DNA from: Maylandia zebra | Lineage: Eukaryota; Chordata; Actinopteri; Cichliformes; Cichlidae | Assembly (NCBI RefSeq): GCF_041146795.1 | Contig: NC_135177.1 | Coordinates: forward strand, 18,186,560-18,250,559 | Length of the DNA stretch: 64,000 nt | Reading direction: 5' to 3' | In this document: positions 44,723 to 56,933 of the stretch, one piece after another | Layout: every line of letters begins with the position of its first letter | Numbering within the stretch: the stretch's first letter is position 1 | Program-made: the position numbers and the translations under genes | The notes under the pieces: generated by a model | What the model saw: the letters and a program-made list of their open reading frames with translations, nothing else | What the model was told of the DNA's origin: nothing | Database searches by the model: none

Positions 44723-47352
44723 CAGTTTTTTCCAGTCGCTAACAAGCGTTTGTCCAAACAGTTGTCACATTTGCAAAACTCTAAACACAATTAGCACAGC
44801 ATCGGTCTGTTGTGGCCATACCATTCTTACATTTCATGTCGTGTTCACCCAATATGCAGTCAGTGAACACATTTCCACAATGCTTACATTTTCTTAACAG
44901 ACAAGCTATACCTCCCAACAAAATTATGGACTGTTTTTGTAGTATTTACGAATGTTAACACACAACATCCCACAATAGCAAAAACAATATTCCAAACCGT
45001 AGATACAGTATAAAAACCTCTGCTTCTGCAATGATATCAGTACAAAAACAATATCAATATCAAAAATATATATCAGCTGATAATAAACAAACAATTGAAT
45101 AATTGACACACAGCTGATTTATGTTGGGTAAATTGGGCCAACGACAGCTTCTTCCATTCTGGCTTAGACTCAGTGGGGTTTATAAGGCAAGACCTTGAGG
45201 AGTGATGTTTTTGGAAACAAAAAAAAGACAAACACTGTAATGTCTGGTCGAGGAAGAGTAAGAGCAAGGGGCCCAGGGAGAAGAGCAGGCCCAAGGAGAG
45301 GGCAAGGTAGAGGTGTAAGAATGCGTGGTGGTGGCATTCCAAGGGCTGCAAGAACAGTAGTCAGTGATGAAATTCGTGCCACTATCATTGACCATGTAAT
45401 CAACCATGGTCTTTCACTAAGAGAGGCTGGTGAAAGAGTGCAGCCCAATTTGAGGCGGTCAACGGTTGCCTCCATTATACGCATCTTTCAACAAACCAAC
45501 AGGTAAGTATTGCATTTTACATGGATTGTTTCTATTCTCACTTGACATGTCAATATGGTCATACAGTAATGCATATGTTGAATTTTTTGTCTTTCTAAAG
45601 AATGCAATGTCTTCCACCCTCTGGGGGAAGAGGAAAGCTCCTCAGTAATGATCAGGAGCTTGCCCTTGTAGAAATGGTTACTGCAAATAATGCAATAAAA
45701 CTGCGTGAAATTCAAACTAGAATTGTGGCGGACCATGAGATATTTGACAATATCGATAGAATCAGCCTCACAACCATTACGCGGACATTGTCCAAACACA
45801 GAGTGCGGATGAAGCAGCTCTACGCTGTTCCCTTTGAGAGGAACAGTGAGAGGGTCAAGGAGCTACGACGACAATATGTCCAGGTATAGTGTATATTCAA
45901 TCCAATGTCCAGTTCTATAAGCTTTGCACTTTGCAAGTAGGTAACCTACACAATACTAGGTTACAGTACAGTATGGTATACAGTAATAACATGACTTACA
46001 TAAACTTTGTTTCAGAGAGTTATGGAATTGGAGGCCAACCAGGCCCCTCATAAATTCATATACATCGATGAGGCAGGATTCAATCTGGCCAAAAGGCGTC
46101 AACGTGGACGAAATGTAATTGGAAAAAGGGCCACAGTTGATGTGCCAGGACAGAGAGGGGCAAACATTACCATGTGTGCAGCAATTGCAAATGCAGGATT
46201 ACTCCTTCACAGATGTCAGGTTGGACCCTATAATACAGAGCGCTTGCTTGCCTTTCTCAATGATCTCCACCAGCGCCTGGTTCCAGAGCAAGGTCAGGAG
46301 GGTGAAAACATGAGGACCTGTAATTACCTGGGACAATGTGGCTTTCCATCACTCGCAAGCAATAACAACATGGTTTGAAGTCCACCCAAGACTGGTAAGT
46401 CTCTTCCTTCCACCCTATTCACCTTTCCTCAACCCCATAGAGGAGTTCTTTTCTGCATGGAGGTGGAAGGTTTATGACCATCAGCCACATGACCAGATGT
46501 CCCTCCTCGAAGCCATGGATGCTGGCTCCAGGGACATCACAGTTGACGATTGCCAAGGGTGGATCCGACATACCAGGCGGTTCTATCCCAGGTGCATCGA
46601 CTTGGATAACATCAGATGTGATGTTGATGAAAAAATGTGGCCTAACCCTGAAGATCGCAGAGATTAGATGCAAAGTTTTTGCCTTTTTTTAGCCCCCCTC
46701 CCCCTCCCCCCCTTTTTATCTTGGCTTTTTGCTGTTGTTTTTTTGTTCAGAATGCTCTTGTGTGTTTCATGGATATTTTGTTCACTGTAAGCAATACTGT
46801 AAAACTTTCTCTGTCCTATCATACTGTGTTTCTACTGTACCTCCTGTAGTAAACAGTAAAGAAACATAAACTTGTTTGCTTTTTACTGGAATGCTTTTGA
46901 ATGTGAACATTACTGTACATGTGGACATACAGTTACCAACCAAGACATTTCTGGTGTCAAAATGGTGGATTGCATGTTTCGCATGCAAATACCTGTAAAA
47001 CTGAAACATAAAAGTCTATGCAGTTTTTGTAATGTCAATAATAGCCAGTATTTTGAAACCTGGTGTACTTTGATTGACTGCATGTACCTTGTGAAGTGAA
47101 AACAAGTGTTATTCTTTGACAGACTAATTTCATTTTGAGTCAGATTTATAGTGTTTTTGTACAGTTAGTGTGTGCAGAGAAAGATGTGTTCTATTTTGAA
47201 ATGAAGAGTTAGTATATATTTAACAAAATGTATTTTTGAGAAGAAAATTATCCATTTGGCCAATTGTGTTTTGTAGGTGTGAGTCTGTGTTAAGAGTTTA
47301 GAAAAAGTATCTGAAGTATGGGTAGGCGCTTGTTAGCGATTGAAAAAAACTG
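44723..47352 (+). mobile_element. IS630/Tc1-like element with an intron-containing transposase, copy 4
   Basis: The element is 2630 bp. Its termini CAGTTTTTTCCAGTCGCTAA and the inverse at the right end agree at 24 of 26 positions, and TA lies at both flanks (44721-44722, 47353-47354). It contains a three-exon transposase gene (separate entry) and about 680 bp of AT-rich 3' sequence. It is the longest of four related copies within 8 kb. Its terminal repeat shares only the outer CAGTTTTTT with copy 1, so the copies belong to different subfamilies. Confidence 0.85.
45240..46667 (+). pseudogene. IS630-like DDE transposase, three exons, one frameshift
   Basis: Exon 1 (45240-45502) starts MSGRGRVRARGPGRRAGPRR, an Arg/Gly-rich arm, followed by the helix-turn-helix region (VVSDEIRATIIDHVINHGLS, VQPNLRRSTVASIIRIF). 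Exon 2 (45601-45883) has LSNDQELALVEMV and IFDNIDRISLTTITRTLSKH, with VRMKQLYAVPFERNSERV. Exon 3 (46016-46667) has the catalytic core: FIYIDEAGFNLAK, TWDNVAFHHSQAI and PPYSPFLNPIEEFFSAW, with 35 residues between second Asp and Glu by my count. Introns are GT-AG (45503-45600, 45884-46015) and keep the frame. Near 46318 a one-base shift separates the first Asp block from the second, so this copy is probably inactive. About 398 residues would be expected. Fish genomes contain such DDE_3-type genes; I cannot name the subfamily. Confidence 0.8.
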
Positions 47353-47981
47353 TAATAATTGCATTACATTAACTGTATCTTTACCACACATTTGCCACAC
47401 AGGTGTAGATACTGTAGGTTCAGTGAATGCTTAAATCGCACTGATTAGAATATACTGGACATTCAAAGCTAAGATGCAGCGCACTGTGTTAGAGGCTGGG
47501 ATTTGATGAATTCATATATACAACCTTTGATCATCATTTATGTCCAATTGAGAATGAATCTGTTCACTCACATATTAAATGAACTGAAATCAGTAGTGCG
47601 ATCTCCAGTCTTGATATAAGGAATGAGAGAACTGACAGCTGTTATTTTAATCAGCCTGTCTCAGTTGTTTTAACTCTAAGTATCACAAAGTTATGTGGTA
47701 ACATCTGGACTGATGAGTTTGCTGTCAGCATTGTAATCGCTAGTTTAAAGGCTGTAGGTTGCAGCCATTGCTCTAACACTGTATAAATGTAACAGGCCTC
47801 AGTGCTGGTTCTAATAGTCTGAGCTGCTTCCAGCTTTATTTGTGAAGTCGTGATGTGTCAGTTTAAAGAATTCAGAAAGTTTATTCAAGCAGGCCCATAA
47901 AACAGAGAATCTGCATCTTCTTTTTGTTTTCATATTTTAATTTATATTTAATTGTGTTGTGGTTTGCAGTGTTTTGTGTTG
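47353..47981. other. No gene recognised
   Basis: AT-rich spacer between the IS630-like element and the Rex3-like LINE. No repeat terminus, exon or regulatory motif could be assigned. Confidence 0.4.
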
Positions 47982-50277
47982 TCCATCCATCCATCCATCT
48001 TCATCCGCTTTATCCAAGGCCGGGTCGCTTTATCCGAGGCTCTCCCCAGCCACCTCCTCCAGCTTATCCGGGGGAACACCAAGGCATTCCCAGGCCAGCC
48101 GAGAGATATAATCTCTCTAGCGTGTCCTGGGTCTGCCCTGAGGCCTCCTCCTGGTGGGACATGCCTGGAACACCTCACCTAGGTGGCGCCCAGGAGGCAT
48201 CCTTGTCAGATGCCCGAACCACCTCAGCTGGCTCCTTTCGATGTGGAGCAGCAGCGGCTCTACTCTGAGCCCCTCCCGGATGGCCAAACTTCTCACCCTA
48301 TCTCTAAGGGAGAGGCCAGCCACCCTTCGGAGGAAGCTCATTTCCGCCGCTTGTATCCGCGATCTCGATCTTTCGGTCACTACCCACAGCTCGTGGCCAT
48401 AGGTGAGGGTAGGGACGTAGATCGACCGGTGAATTGAGAGCTTCGCTTTTACACTCAGCTCCCTCTTCACCACGACGGACCGGTGCAGCGTCCGCATTAC
48501 TGCAGCTGCAGCCCCAATCTGTCTGTCGATCTCCAGCTCCCTTCTCCCATCACTCGCAAACAAGACCCCGAGATACTTGAACTCCTCCACTTGGGGCAGG
48601 AACTCATCCCCGACCCGGAGTGGGCACTCCACCCTTTTCCGGCTGAGAACCATGGCCTCAGATTTGGAGGTGCTGATCCTCATTTCCGCTGCTTCACACT
48701 CGGCTGCGAACCGCTCCAGTGCGAGCTGGAGGCCCTCACCCGATGAAGCCAACAGAACCACATCATCCGCAAAAAGCAGAGATGAGATTCTGAGGCCACC
48801 AAAGTGAAAGCCCTCCGCCACTTGGCTGCGCCTATAAATCCTGTCCATAAAAATTATGAACAGAACCGGAGACAAAGGGCAGCCCTGGCGGAGCCCATCA
48901 CCCACCGGGAACGAGTCCGACTTATTGCTGGCAATGCGAACCAAGCTCCTGCAACGGTTGTATAGGGATCGAATGGCCCGTAGCAATGGGCCAGACACCC
49001 CATACTCCTGCAACACCTCCCACAGGACACCCCGAGGGACACGGTCGAATGCCTTCTCCAAGTCCACAAAATACATGTAGACTGGTTGGGCAAACTCCCA
49101 TGCACCCTCAAGTATCCTTGAGAGGATAAAGAGCTGGTCCAGTGTTCCGCGACCAGGACGAAAACCGCATTGTTCCTCCTGTATCCGAGGTTCGACTAGC
49201 GGATGAACTCTCCTTTCCAGCACCCTGGCATAGACTTTCCCAGGGAGGCTGAGGAGTGTGATCCCCTGTAGTTGGAACACACCGTCCTGTCTCCCTTCTT
49301 AAAGATGGGGACCACCACCTCGGTCTGCCAGTTCAGGGGTACTGCCCCTGATCTCCACGCAACATTGTAGAGGCGTGTCAACCAGGACAGCCCTACAACG
49401 TCCAGAGCCTTCAGGAACTCGGGGCGGACCTCATCAACACCAGGGGCTCTGCCACCAAGGAGTTGTTAAACTGCCTCAGTGACCTCGCCCCCGGAAATTG
49501 GCGGGTCATTCCCCTCATCCCCAGACTCTGCTTCCTCCTCGAAAGACGTGTCAGTGCGATTAAGGAGGGCCTCGAAGTATTCCTTCCAACGCCTGACAAT
49601 TTTCTCAGTCGACGTCAACAGCACTCTGCCAGCACTATACAAAGTGCAGGTAGAGCACTGCTTTCCCCTCCTGAGACGCATGACAGTTTGCCAGAATCTC
49701 TTCGAGGCAGTCCGAAAGTCTTTTTCCATGGCCTCTTTGAACTCCTCCCACACCCGAGTTTTTGCTTCAGCCACTGCCCGAGCCGCATTCCGCTTGGCCT
49801 GTCGATACCTGTCGGCTGCCTCCGGAGTCCCACAGGCTAACCAAGCCCGATAGCACTCCTTCTTAAGCCTGGTGGCTCCCTTCACCTGGTGTCCACCATT
49901 TGGTTCGGGGATTACCACCACGGCAGGCACCAACCACCTTGCGGCCGCAGCTCAATGCAGCAGCTTCGGCAATGGAGACGCTGAACATGGTCCATTCGGA
50001 CTCAATGTCCACAGTCTCACTCGGAATGCTATTGAAGCTCTGCCGGAGGTGTGCGTTGAAGATCTCGCGGACTGGGGCCTCTGCTAGACGTTCCCAGCAC
50101 ACCCTCACTACACGTTTAGGCGCACCGGGTCTGTCCAGCGTCCTCCCCTGCCACCTGATCCAACTCACCACCAGGTGGTGATCAGTTGACAGCTCAGCCC
50201 CTCTCTTTACCCGAGTGTCCAGAACATATGGTCGCAGGTCTGGTGATACGATTACAAAATCGATCATATCGATCAAT
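47982..50277 (-). mobile_element. Rex3-like (RTE-group) LINE, 5'-truncated
   Basis: The minus-strand element ends at 47982 in a (GATG)n tail (CCATCCATCCATCCATC on the plus strand), the known 3' signature of Rex3. It encodes the end of the endonuclease and a full reverse transcriptase in several frames. It is truncated at about 50277, where hAT-end sequence begins. Copies of this kind are abundant in teleosts. Confidence 0.85.
48117..50276 (-). pseudogene. Rex3-like endonuclease/reverse transcriptase, frame-shifted
   Basis: Frame 50276-49863 gives the endonuclease end (DMIDFVIVSPDLRPYVLDTR, ELSTDHHLVVSW) and linker. Frame 49933-49466 continues with LKKECYRAWLACGTPEAADR and ARAVAEAKTRVWEEFKEAM. 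Frame 49381-49196 holds NWQTEVVVPIFKKGDRT. Frame 49280-48117 holds the rest: QEEQCGFRPGRGTLDQLFIL, YFVDLEKAFDRVPRGVLW, DGLRQGCPLSPVLFIIFMDR, the catalytic SLLFADDVVLLASS, and the C-terminal LTYGHELWVVTERSRSRIQA and RWFGHLTRMPPGRHLGE. At least three frame changes make it non-functional. Confidence 0.85.
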
Positions 50278-50313
50278 CGATCAACAATAAATTAATTAAA
50301 GCAACAAAACAAC

Positions 50314-50409
50314 CTGAAGAGCCGGTTGGGAGCCGAAAGAGCCGGCTCTTTTTAGTGAGCCAAGCCGAAAGAGCCGGTTCTCCAACAAGAGCCGGAAATC
50401 CCATCACTA
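50314..50409. mobile_element. Solitary hAT terminus
   Basis: Tandem AGAGCCGGTT/CTTTTTAGTGAGCC/AGAGCCGGTTCT units end in CCCATCACTA, whose complement TAGTGATGGG is a typical hAT end. The opposite end was not found; the Rex3-like LINE adjoins it at 50277 and may have truncated it. Confidence 0.55.
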
Positions 50410-50936
50410 TTGTGAAGAGCACAACAGCTTACAATACACGTAGCTAGCTTGTACAGCTGCGACGTAAAATTTTCATAAGCTAAGATGACCTTAAAATAAC
50501 GGGGCTACAAGCGGTGATGCTAGCGTTAGCCATGTTAGCACCTTACCTTCAACAGGTGGTCAAACTGCGTAAACAGGCACTCAGAGGTTGCGCTCTCCGT
50601 TTCGCTGCAGGGTCCCTTCATTCTTCACATATATGTATCGAGCCGAATGTAAATCCCGAGGCTGAACGGCCTTTGTACAAGCACACATGCTTCTTAGCAG
50701 GGCGAAGCTATGAGCTAAAAAATCCAGGCAGACAGTCTGCGTCTGTCCAACCAATCAGAGAGCTCCTTACATCCCACGGTGTGGCTAATTTGAATAGCCG
50801 CAAGATTTTTAAAATGAAGTTGTTAATCCAACAGCTAATCCAAAAGTTCATCCCTGAGCGAACAGGAAAGGGAAATGGATTTTGAAATGCAGTTTAACAA
50901 TTGGGAAAAACTGTAAATTGGTCATGTGATTGGTTT
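50410..50936. other. No recognised gene; one 123-codon frame
   Basis: A plus-strand frame at 50514-50885 is open but shows no family motif, and it may belong to the hAT relic next to it. Nothing else was identified here. Confidence 0.25.
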
Positions 50937-50944
50937 GCCATGAC

Positions 50945-52754
50945 CAGTGTTGGGACTAACGCGTTATTAAGTAACGTGTTACAGTAACTACGTTATTATT
51001 GTGGTAACGAGCACGGTAACTAGTTATTATGCCAAAACCGGGAACGCGTTACTCGTTACTGGGATTTAGATAGGCTCGTTATTCGTTACTTTGTGTGGTG
51101 GCTATCGCGGCGCTTCCACAGATTCAATAACATTAGCAAGTGGTGGAGGCAGGCAGGTGGATGAAGGAAAAGGGAGGCAGAAGGAAAAGAGACCCGAAGC
51201 GGCCGCTGGTCCGAGAGTGTCAGGTGAACTGAACTTCAGGTAAGAAGTTATAACCTGCAGTCCATCTGGGTCAGATATGAACCAAGTTTAGGTGGAGTTT
51301 ATTTTCGTTATGCTGACTTTTTCCTACTGCGTGCTAGCTAGCATGACGGAGTTTCTATACAGCTGGGTGGGTGCTATGTTACTAATGTTGAACTTTATTT
51401 TGTTCATAAGGTTAATTATTAGAGTTGCCAACCGTCCCGTAAAAAATGGAATCGTCTCGTATTCAGAGAAAATATTACGCGTTTCGTATTGAGGTGAAAA
51501 GGAACAGTTTGTCCCGGACTTCAGCTACAATGACAAAGACACAAAGCTGGAGTTATTCTGTGTTTACGCTGCACAGCTGCCTCTTCTTCTCTCATCCTCT
51601 CCCCCTCCCTCTCCTGTTTCTACTTCAATCATGAAACCGATCAATGATCAGCTGATCGGCTTTTCTCTCTTGTTTATTTATCGCCCACTTTGCGCCAGAA
51701 AGAGGAAACCAGCGGATGTCGCGGTAAACAACAGCAGCACTTTTAAGCTTGATCAGCTGTTGTTAGAATTTATTTAATATTAATTTCTAGTATCAGCTGA
51801 TGTTTGCTGGAGCCACAGCTGTAAACCTGCTGGTCATGATATGGTTTGGTTATGTGATGAGAGGGAAACATGAAGATGAAACCAGGAGATGTCCTTACTG
51901 GATCATCAGAGCTGTGATGGAGAAACAGGTTTACCTTTTAGGTGACATGAATGAGTTGAAGGGAAGTTATGAACTGTTTCTGAGAGACAAATAACACCAG
52001 GATCCTTTTCTAAGTAGCTGACAGCTGGTAACTGTGCAGGGGCGGGTCTAGCAAAGTGTTGCCAGGGGTCCATGTAGGGCATTAAAAGGGAAAGCGGGGC
52101 ACAAGGAAATACTTTCTTATTCTCATTTAAAATGTCTCACTTTTAAAAAAAATAATTATCTGAGTCTTGCAACAAACAATGGATAGATTGATACATATAT
52201 ACCATCAGAACAGTGTACATCACTGTGTGTTTATTTTCATTCAAAGGTTTTATGATTTTTCTTATAATGGTGGGCTGGTCTCTAGTCAAAATGCCCGGGA
52301 CGATTTTTTTGTCCCAGTCTAGCCCTGTATGCAGCTCATCTGCAGTCTGGTGTTACCTACATCTTCCTATTCAGAAGGCAGAATTTCCAAGTTCTGAGTG
52401 CAATCGAAAGCACCACGACTGCAGTTTTTGTGTTGGATGTAAAAAGCAGGCTAGGATAGAATCAGGCGTGGGATTTCTCTCGTGGAAATGGGCACATTAT
52501 TTATTCCTTTCTATTGGTAGGTGGGACAGTGCACTTGTGGCAAGTAAGCTAGCTAGAAGAATGGCAATCTTGCTGGGTATCCAGTTACGGAAGCAACACA
52601 TTAACAAGAGAATTCTGAGTAAAACCAAAGTTACTTTCCCTAGTAACTAGTTACTCTGAAAGTAACGAGTAACTTGAAGTAACTGAGTTACTTTTGATAT
52701 GAGCAACTAGTAATGTAACTAAGTTACTAATTTAAAGTAACTTACCCAACACTG
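50945..52754. mobile_element. Complete non-autonomous hAT element with 8-bp target duplication
   Basis: The element is 1810 bp. Its left end is CAGTGTTGGGACTAACGCG and its right end CTTACCCAACACTG, flanked on both sides by GCCATGAC (50937-50944 and 52755-52762), a perfect 8-bp target duplication diagnostic of hAT. Sub-terminal regions are dense in GTTACT/AGTAAC motifs, likely transposase sites. No transposase is recognisable inside. The interior has plus-strand frames at 51800-51994 (64 codons, VMIWFGYVMRGKHEDETRRC) and 52213-52650 (145 codons) of unknown origin, possibly captured or decayed sequence. Confidence 0.85.
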
Positions 52755-52762
52755 GCCATGAC

Positions 52763-52995
52763 TACTTTATTCTTCCTCAGCCAATCAGCAGGACTTGTGC
52801 GATTGTTTCAGGTCTAGTTTCAGTCATTGTGCAAATGTACTGTTTATAAATTTGGAGAAACCTGCAGTCAGCTGAGACTGAAGAAGTCACTTTGATGAGT
52901 GACGAAAACATTTCTCCCACTGAAAACGCTAAGTCCAGATGAACAGAATCAACCTTTTCGGATTTACCTGGATGATTGAACATGCATCAAGACAA
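52763..52995 (+). repeat. Penelope-like terminal repeat, solo
   Basis: TTTCAGTCATTGTGCAAATG, CCTGCAGTCAGCTGAGACTG, AAGAAGTCACTTTGATGAGT and GGATGATTGAACATGCATCA match the right terminal repeat of the Penelope-like element at 58349-59927. No coding sequence is attached. The complete hAT element inserted at its left edge. Confidence 0.65.
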
Positions 52996-54239
52996 GGTTT
53001 TACTAGAGACAGACAAAATTAAGTAAATTTAACCTCGGACATTCCCCTGGTGATTAGCCATTAGTTGTGTTTGTAACATTTTCACTTCTTTTTTCTCAAT
53101 GTCATTTAGCTTGTCTCAGTATCTTTTTTCGTTTCTATATTTGCAGAATTCATCTTGATGGGAAGTGACATGTTGGACTCTAAATAGGACACAGTTAAGA
53201 CAGTTTACACAGAAAAGCAGTTCGTTCATGATTTGGTAACCAACAAATATTAGTACAGACACAGGATTAAAAAAACACATGTGACAGAGTTGATAAAATA
53301 TGCAATGCAGCTGCTTTAAACATATACCATATGGAAAATGTGTTGTGTTTTCAGTCCGTTTGCCACAGGTGCATAAAATTAAACACATTGCCATGGTATC
53401 TTAAAAGTATTTGGGAAAGAGTGGCTTGTTCTAAAGAGCTCACTGAATTTTAGCTTGGCACTGTAATAGGACAACATCATTACAAGTCACTCATTTTAAG
53501 TGTTTACCAAAAGGAAAATTATGCAATTTATTGTTATTTCAAGCTCAAATTCCTTGCCTTTGGCTCATTTTATGTTTAGAACAGATGCAGTAATAATATA
53601 CAAACATTGTTCAGGTCTGCTGTACTCTCTGTCTGTAAAAGTGGGGAAGTGCTGTGGCCCTTCAGTCTATCCTCGTCCTGTGTGGCCTGATGTTTGTGTG
53701 TGTGGGATGACAGAGGTGGGTATTTGCTTGTACATGTGTATGTGTTTTCTCTGTTGCTCCTGCTTTCCCTCAAAAGGTTTCTACACTGTTAGATTACAAG
53801 CAGCTATACCTGCCTGCACAGTTTACCCTCTTTTTTGCAGGAGGTATTCTATATTTTCCTCCTTTCTACCTTCTATTCTTGGTGAAAATCAGGGTTGAGA
53901 CCCAACAAATAAATAGCTTTGCATGTGCTGCTCCTTATTTTCTTTAAGATAGCAAAAAGATTCTCTACTCAGATAATCTCAGTGATTTTAGTATAGACAA
54001 AGATTTGAAATAGGAGGAGTTCATGGAAACCTTTTTGTCTGTATTACATAGAACAGAGGTCATCAATTTGTAGCTCACAACAGATCACCTGCTCAACCAG
54101 GTGAGCTATAGCAGTATTGTTTAACCGAAGTCACAAAGTCAGTTTAAAGACAAGGATGAGAGTGACTGCAAGTCTGCAAGGTGAGAAATATAGATGTCAA
54201 AAAGTGATGAAACTGAATGGTCTTCCCCAAGGAATGAGA
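52996..54239. other. No gene recognised
   Basis: AT-rich spacer. A 132-codon plus-strand frame at 53500-53898 shows no family motif or splice support and is probably incidental. Confidence 0.35.
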
Positions 54240-54390
54240 CATGCCACGTAATGATTGCATTTATATAGCGCTTTTCTAGGCACCCAAAGCGCTTCACAAT
54301 TCCAATATTCATTCACTCTCACATTCACACACTGGTGGAGGCAAGCTACAGTTGTAGCCACAGCTGCCAGCTGTGCACCGATGGGCACAT
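54240..54390. repeat. Fragment of a dispersed fish repeat
   Basis: GCATTTATATAGCGCTTTTC, CCAAAGCGCTTCACAATTC and CATTCACACACTGGTGGAGG form a short segment that I recognise as common and dispersed in fish genomes. It is about 130 bases and non-coding. Confidence 0.6.
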
Positions 54391-55771
54391 CAGTGCTTTA
54401 AATCTTTAAATCAGGTCTTTAAATCTTATTTTGAACTTTTCATCTCAGCAGCCATCTTGAAATTCATCCATGTTCCTGGGTCTACATTCTGTTCTAGATC
54501 CAATAGCAGTAAAGTATGTGCAATGTGAAGTAGATATGGGACAAACACAGCCAAACTGTCCCTCATGTGTTGTATAGACTGGAACAAATAGACAGTTATA
54601 TAGACTATCATGAATCTGATCTGTTTCAGTGGTAAGGAAAAAACACTTTTAACCAAATGAAACCTCCAGCAGAACCAGGCTTTTGGAGGGGGCAGTCATC
54701 TGCAATTGTTGGGGTGACAGAAAATAGAAGCGAACACAGAGAGAAACAGGATGTGAAAGACACACTATTAGAGAAAAATAGTGAAAAGCTTATTTCAGCA
54801 GAACTACGTGATGATTCAGGGTCAACTGTCACTTATCCCATAATTTTCCGAAGTGTGATTGCTACCAACCCAATTCTGTTCTGGAGGCTTCACAGGCAAG
54901 CAGAAAAAAAGTCATCGAATTAAACTTTAACTTGTATTGTGCTAAATTTCTGAGAAGACAGAATCGGGAACTAAAAACTGATGAAGCTGCTATAACCTAA
55001 ATTAAGAAATGAATTATTAAAAACAGACATTTCCCTGATGATGTTACATAAACTGCATGAACTGGACTGGAGCCATCTTTAGTTCTTATGTCTCCAGCAT
55101 ATGTCACTTTTTTTGCACTTGCAGCAGGCTTTTAAAATTGAAGTTAATATTTTTTCAATTTGGAGAGCTGTTGGATGCTCAAAATCATGTAGACCCTCTA
55201 TTTTCATTACCTTTGATGGCTATCTTTTTGGGAACTTGTGGTCTATGTTGTTATCTTGTTTATCAAAAAATATCTGGTTCTATATACCTAAATATGCCAG
55301 ACATTAATAACTGTTCTCCAAAAGGGGAAATTTTAAAAATCGTCTTATCATACTCATATTCATACTCTCATAACACATACATACAGGGCCTTGGGGGTGG
55401 ACAAGTTATACAGCATCCAGAGGATGGTCTGTGTATTCAAACCCACCTCTGGGGCTGGTGACCAACCCTCAATCTTAAATGCATATAGACACTGAGGGTT
55501 TTCGGGAGGAGCCGTGCTGCTCTCTGGCAGGAAGCACCATGCCCTCCTGTGTTTTAAATGCACTTTAGAACAGCACGCAGGAACACTACATATTAGCGGT
55601 CGGAGGGAAGTTTGGGGTCTTCTCTCAGCCCCGTTCTCTGTTAACCGTCGGGGCTGAGGGGCTGGGAGGAGGTGTTGGCGGTCAGATTGGGGTCTGGGAT
55701 GCGGGGCCTTCCTGTTACTGAAGATAAGGTGGCAGTTTGCTTGCCTCCACCCCAGGGAAAAGGGTTACATC
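54391..55771. other. No gene recognised; GC-rich end
   Basis: AT-rich to about 55400, then GC-rich from about 55490 to 55770. The GC-rich part appears to continue after the hAT insertion at 56934, so it is probably one repeat interrupted by that element. A 134-codon frame at 55057-55461 has no recognised motif. Confidence 0.35.
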
Positions 55772-56925
55772 TAGGGGTGGGTTTTAATAATCGATTCATT
55801 GATTAAAATCGATTCTGGCTTGGATAACGTGATATCGATTCATTAAAATCCTGGATCGATTTTTTAATATAAATGTATTTTGCCCAAAATTCCAGAATCT
55901 CAGGTGAAACGTCACAAAATTTTGACAACCTCCAAACATTTAAAACAGTAAATAAGAGCAGGTACACGGCTTCTGCACAAAGACGTAAACACAAAGCGCG
56001 GACCCGCGGATCAGAATCAGTGAGATGTCGCCTTTCTCACCCGACGGCACGGACAAATTCAGGCCTGAAAGCCGACAGCTCGCTGATTCTGATGTTTCGG
56101 CGGGTCCGCGCTTTGTGTTTACGCCCTTTTTGCGCTGATTCTAAAGCTGTTAGTTTTATCTCTCTCCAAACAATATAGACTGAACCAGCAGCAAAAGAAG
56201 ATCCAAACTAAGCTTCACATAAACATCGTCATGAATTCCCTCTGACTTTTGCTGTTTTGCTTCCACCACAATAAAATCACACTTCATGCACAGCTCTCTC
56301 TCTCTTTCTCAGTGTACTTCAAGAACAGTTTCCCGTCTATCCCCGAAATCTGTTTTCTGCATTATTCGCTTGCTTGTTACGCACAAGACTACAGTTATTT
56401 ACAGCGCTGTCGGCCGATGTTTTTTTTTCCTTTTACTTACTTCTGAAAAGAAAACCTAATTTCTGCCGTTCAACAGGCTTCTGAACAAATTTAAACTTTT
56501 TAAAATTATACAAAAGGCAAAATGCTTAGCCGTGTCTCTAATAAAACTGCTGTAACTTCAGAGGTAATGTTCATAAGTTGATTAATGGTTTTCTTTCGTT
56601 TATGATGTACTGCAGAATATTTTTATAAAATCCCAGGCCAGGAAAATCACCTTCATGTTTTTCTGTGTTTTATCTTCAGCTGCACAAAGGCATCTGCTGT
56701 GATGCTTACACCTTTGATAAAGTCTGGAAAGTGTCAGCTTCCTTTTTATAGATACAAAAATATGTAAATGTACTGATCTGAATTATAATATTTCTCACTG
56801 TCTGAGGAAAAAATTCCCAGATACAAATAGAATTGAATCGAATTGAATCGTGGATCAAATCGATTCAGGACCTTGTGAATCGGAATCCAATCGATTCTAG
56901 AAATCAGTGCCGATACCCAGCCCTA
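55772..56925. mobile_element. Non-autonomous hAT element with internal palindrome
   Basis: The element is 1154 bp. Its ends TAGGGGTGGGT and ACCCAGCCCTA are inverted, and the flanks GTTACATC (55764-55771 and 56926-56933) form a perfect 8-bp target duplication. AATCGATT-rich sub-terminal repeats are typical of a widespread fish hAT family. Near 55983-56124 two arms (CGTAAACACAAAGCGCGG and its complement) face each other across about 90 bases. No transposase frame is recognisable. Confidence 0.8.
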
Positions 56926-56933
56926 GTTACATC

